Source: an uncultured Bacteroides sp. (GTDB lineage: Bacteria; Bacteroidota; Bacteroidia; Bacteroidales; Bacteroidaceae). From it: a stretch of DNA of 59,403 nucleotides. The stretch spans positions 1 to 59,403 of the forward strand of contig CASEYC010000010.1 of assembly GCA_949292025.1 (NCBI GenBank), given 5' to 3'. The notes under the pieces are model-generated. The model searched no databases and was not told the origin of the DNA. It worked only from the letters and a program-made list of their open reading frames with translations. Positions 59,104-59,403 of the stretch are shown piece by piece; the stretch's first letter is position 1; each line of letters starts with the position of its first letter. Made by a program: the position numbers and the translations under genes.

Positions 59104-59307
59104 ATGGAACACTACGCACACTTAACCCCCACGCACCCCTCGGCACCGGCTGCCGACGGCCGTCGCCGCACCCCCAGGACGGGAACGGCGGCCCTGCACG
59201 CGCGTGAAATTTTCCCCAAAAACACCGCTAAAAACTTGTGTATGTGCGGATTTTGTGTAAACACACACAGACTCACCGCGCGTCAATATACTAAATATTT
59301 CCTGTAA
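59104..59307 (+). CDS. Conserved small ORF, right copy (67 aa)
   Basis: Homologous to the 38-aa ORF at 126-242 over its first 34 residues (M..Y..L..T.PSA.AADG.RR.P.T..AAL.AR), then a different tail with CMCGFC and basic residues. No family recognised, no signal peptide. It begins 21 bases after the -7 box of the conserved region and precedes a lipoprotein-like reading frame at the window edge, so it could be a leader ORF for that gene. The tail beyond residue 34 has no counterpart and may be fortuitous read-through. Confidence 0.5.
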   Translation: MEHYAHLTPTHPSAPAADGRRRTPRTGTAALHAREIFPKNTAKNLCMCGFCVNTHRLTARQYTKYFL

Positions 59308-59347
59308 AACAAGCACTTACTTATCTTTTTATTTCCCCCGTATCGTC

Positions 59348-59403
59348 GTGGCAGTGCTCCTGCCGCTCCTGTTGCTCACGGCCTGCAGCCGCGAGGATGA
59401 CTA
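59348..59403 (+). CDS. N-terminus of a lipoprotein (cut by the window edge)
   Basis: An open frame reads VVAVLLPLLLLTACSREDD, a lipoprotein signal with lipobox LTAC followed by acidic residues, as in Bacteroidales surface lipoproteins. No ATG is in frame nearby; GTG at 59348 or 59354 are the candidate starts, or the frame is entered otherwise. The rest of the protein lies outside the window, so its identity is open. Confidence 0.4.
   Translation, partial: MAVLLPLLLLTACSREDD

Overview
The window looks like a chromosomal segment of a fairly GC-rich member of the Bacteroidales. More than twenty genes are preceded by a TAnnTTTG box, the Bacteroidetes -7 promoter element, and Shine-Dalgarno sequences are weak or absent. 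Many proteins belong to Bacteroidales-typical families: DUF3244, DUF4373, DUF2582, DUF6175, PDDEXK-type Rpn, carboxypeptidase-regulatory-like OMPs and GG-leader rSAM peptides. I see no rRNA, tRNA, CRISPR array or classical insertion sequence. Functions are inferred by reading motifs; no database search was run.

Layout. 1-650: a 38-aa small ORF pointing left, with a long conserved upstream region, and a GC-rich hairpin repeat. 0.6-2.5 kb: a Septu-like ATPase/HNH defence pair inserted immediately upstream of argS. 4.4-15.7 kb: a two-component system with a sigma-54 activator, divergent from a TolC/HlyD/FtsX/FtsX/ATPase export operon. The intergenic region carries two dyads 21 bp apart and a -24/-12-like promoter. 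15.7-20.6 kb: topA and an outer-membrane barrel protein. 20.7-24.3 kb: a peptide natural-product locus on the minus strand in the order precursor, radical SAM, precursor, radical SAM. 24.5-27.3 kb: a membrane-anchored TPR/HTH regulator, a DUF3244 protein and a small HTH protein. 27.3-34.1 kb: an AAA/DUF4143 ATPase, then a Nudix-TPR-OMP operon. 34.2-38.3 kb: a DUF3791-DUF3990-DUF3791 cassette (possible ADP-ribosyltransferase-type toxin system), a class A beta-lactamase, an Rpn nuclease flanked by a 31-bp direct repeat, a DUF4373 protein and an apparently frameshifted zinc-ribbon gene. 38.6-49.7 kb: mostly household genes (S24 repressor, YfhO, mtnN-luxS, DUF2582, GH20, acyl-CoA ligase, ldhA, XRE-cupin). 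49.7-56.8 kb: seven consecutive secreted proteins on the minus strand. 57-58.8 kb: an MsbA-like ABC exporter. 59.0-59.4 kb: a second copy of the small ORF with its conserved upstream region, then the start of a lipoprotein gene cut by the window edge.

The most unusual material is (1) the paired small ORFs at the two ends, about 80% identical over 88 bp upstream and clearly homologous in protein; (2) the alternating precursor/rSAM locus, whose two precursor genes share an atypical promoter (GTCCGATG exactly 19 bp before a -7 box); and (3) several layers of dispersed intergenic repeats. These include 22-bp tandem units at five loci, hairpins built from 9-bp units whose arms match each other although the units differ between loci, and a 116-bp element present in two nearly identical inverted copies. 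Some of these repeats sit inside a common pair of end sequences. The Septu pair and the TPR regulator gene are visibly more AT-rich than their neighbours, which fits recent acquisition.
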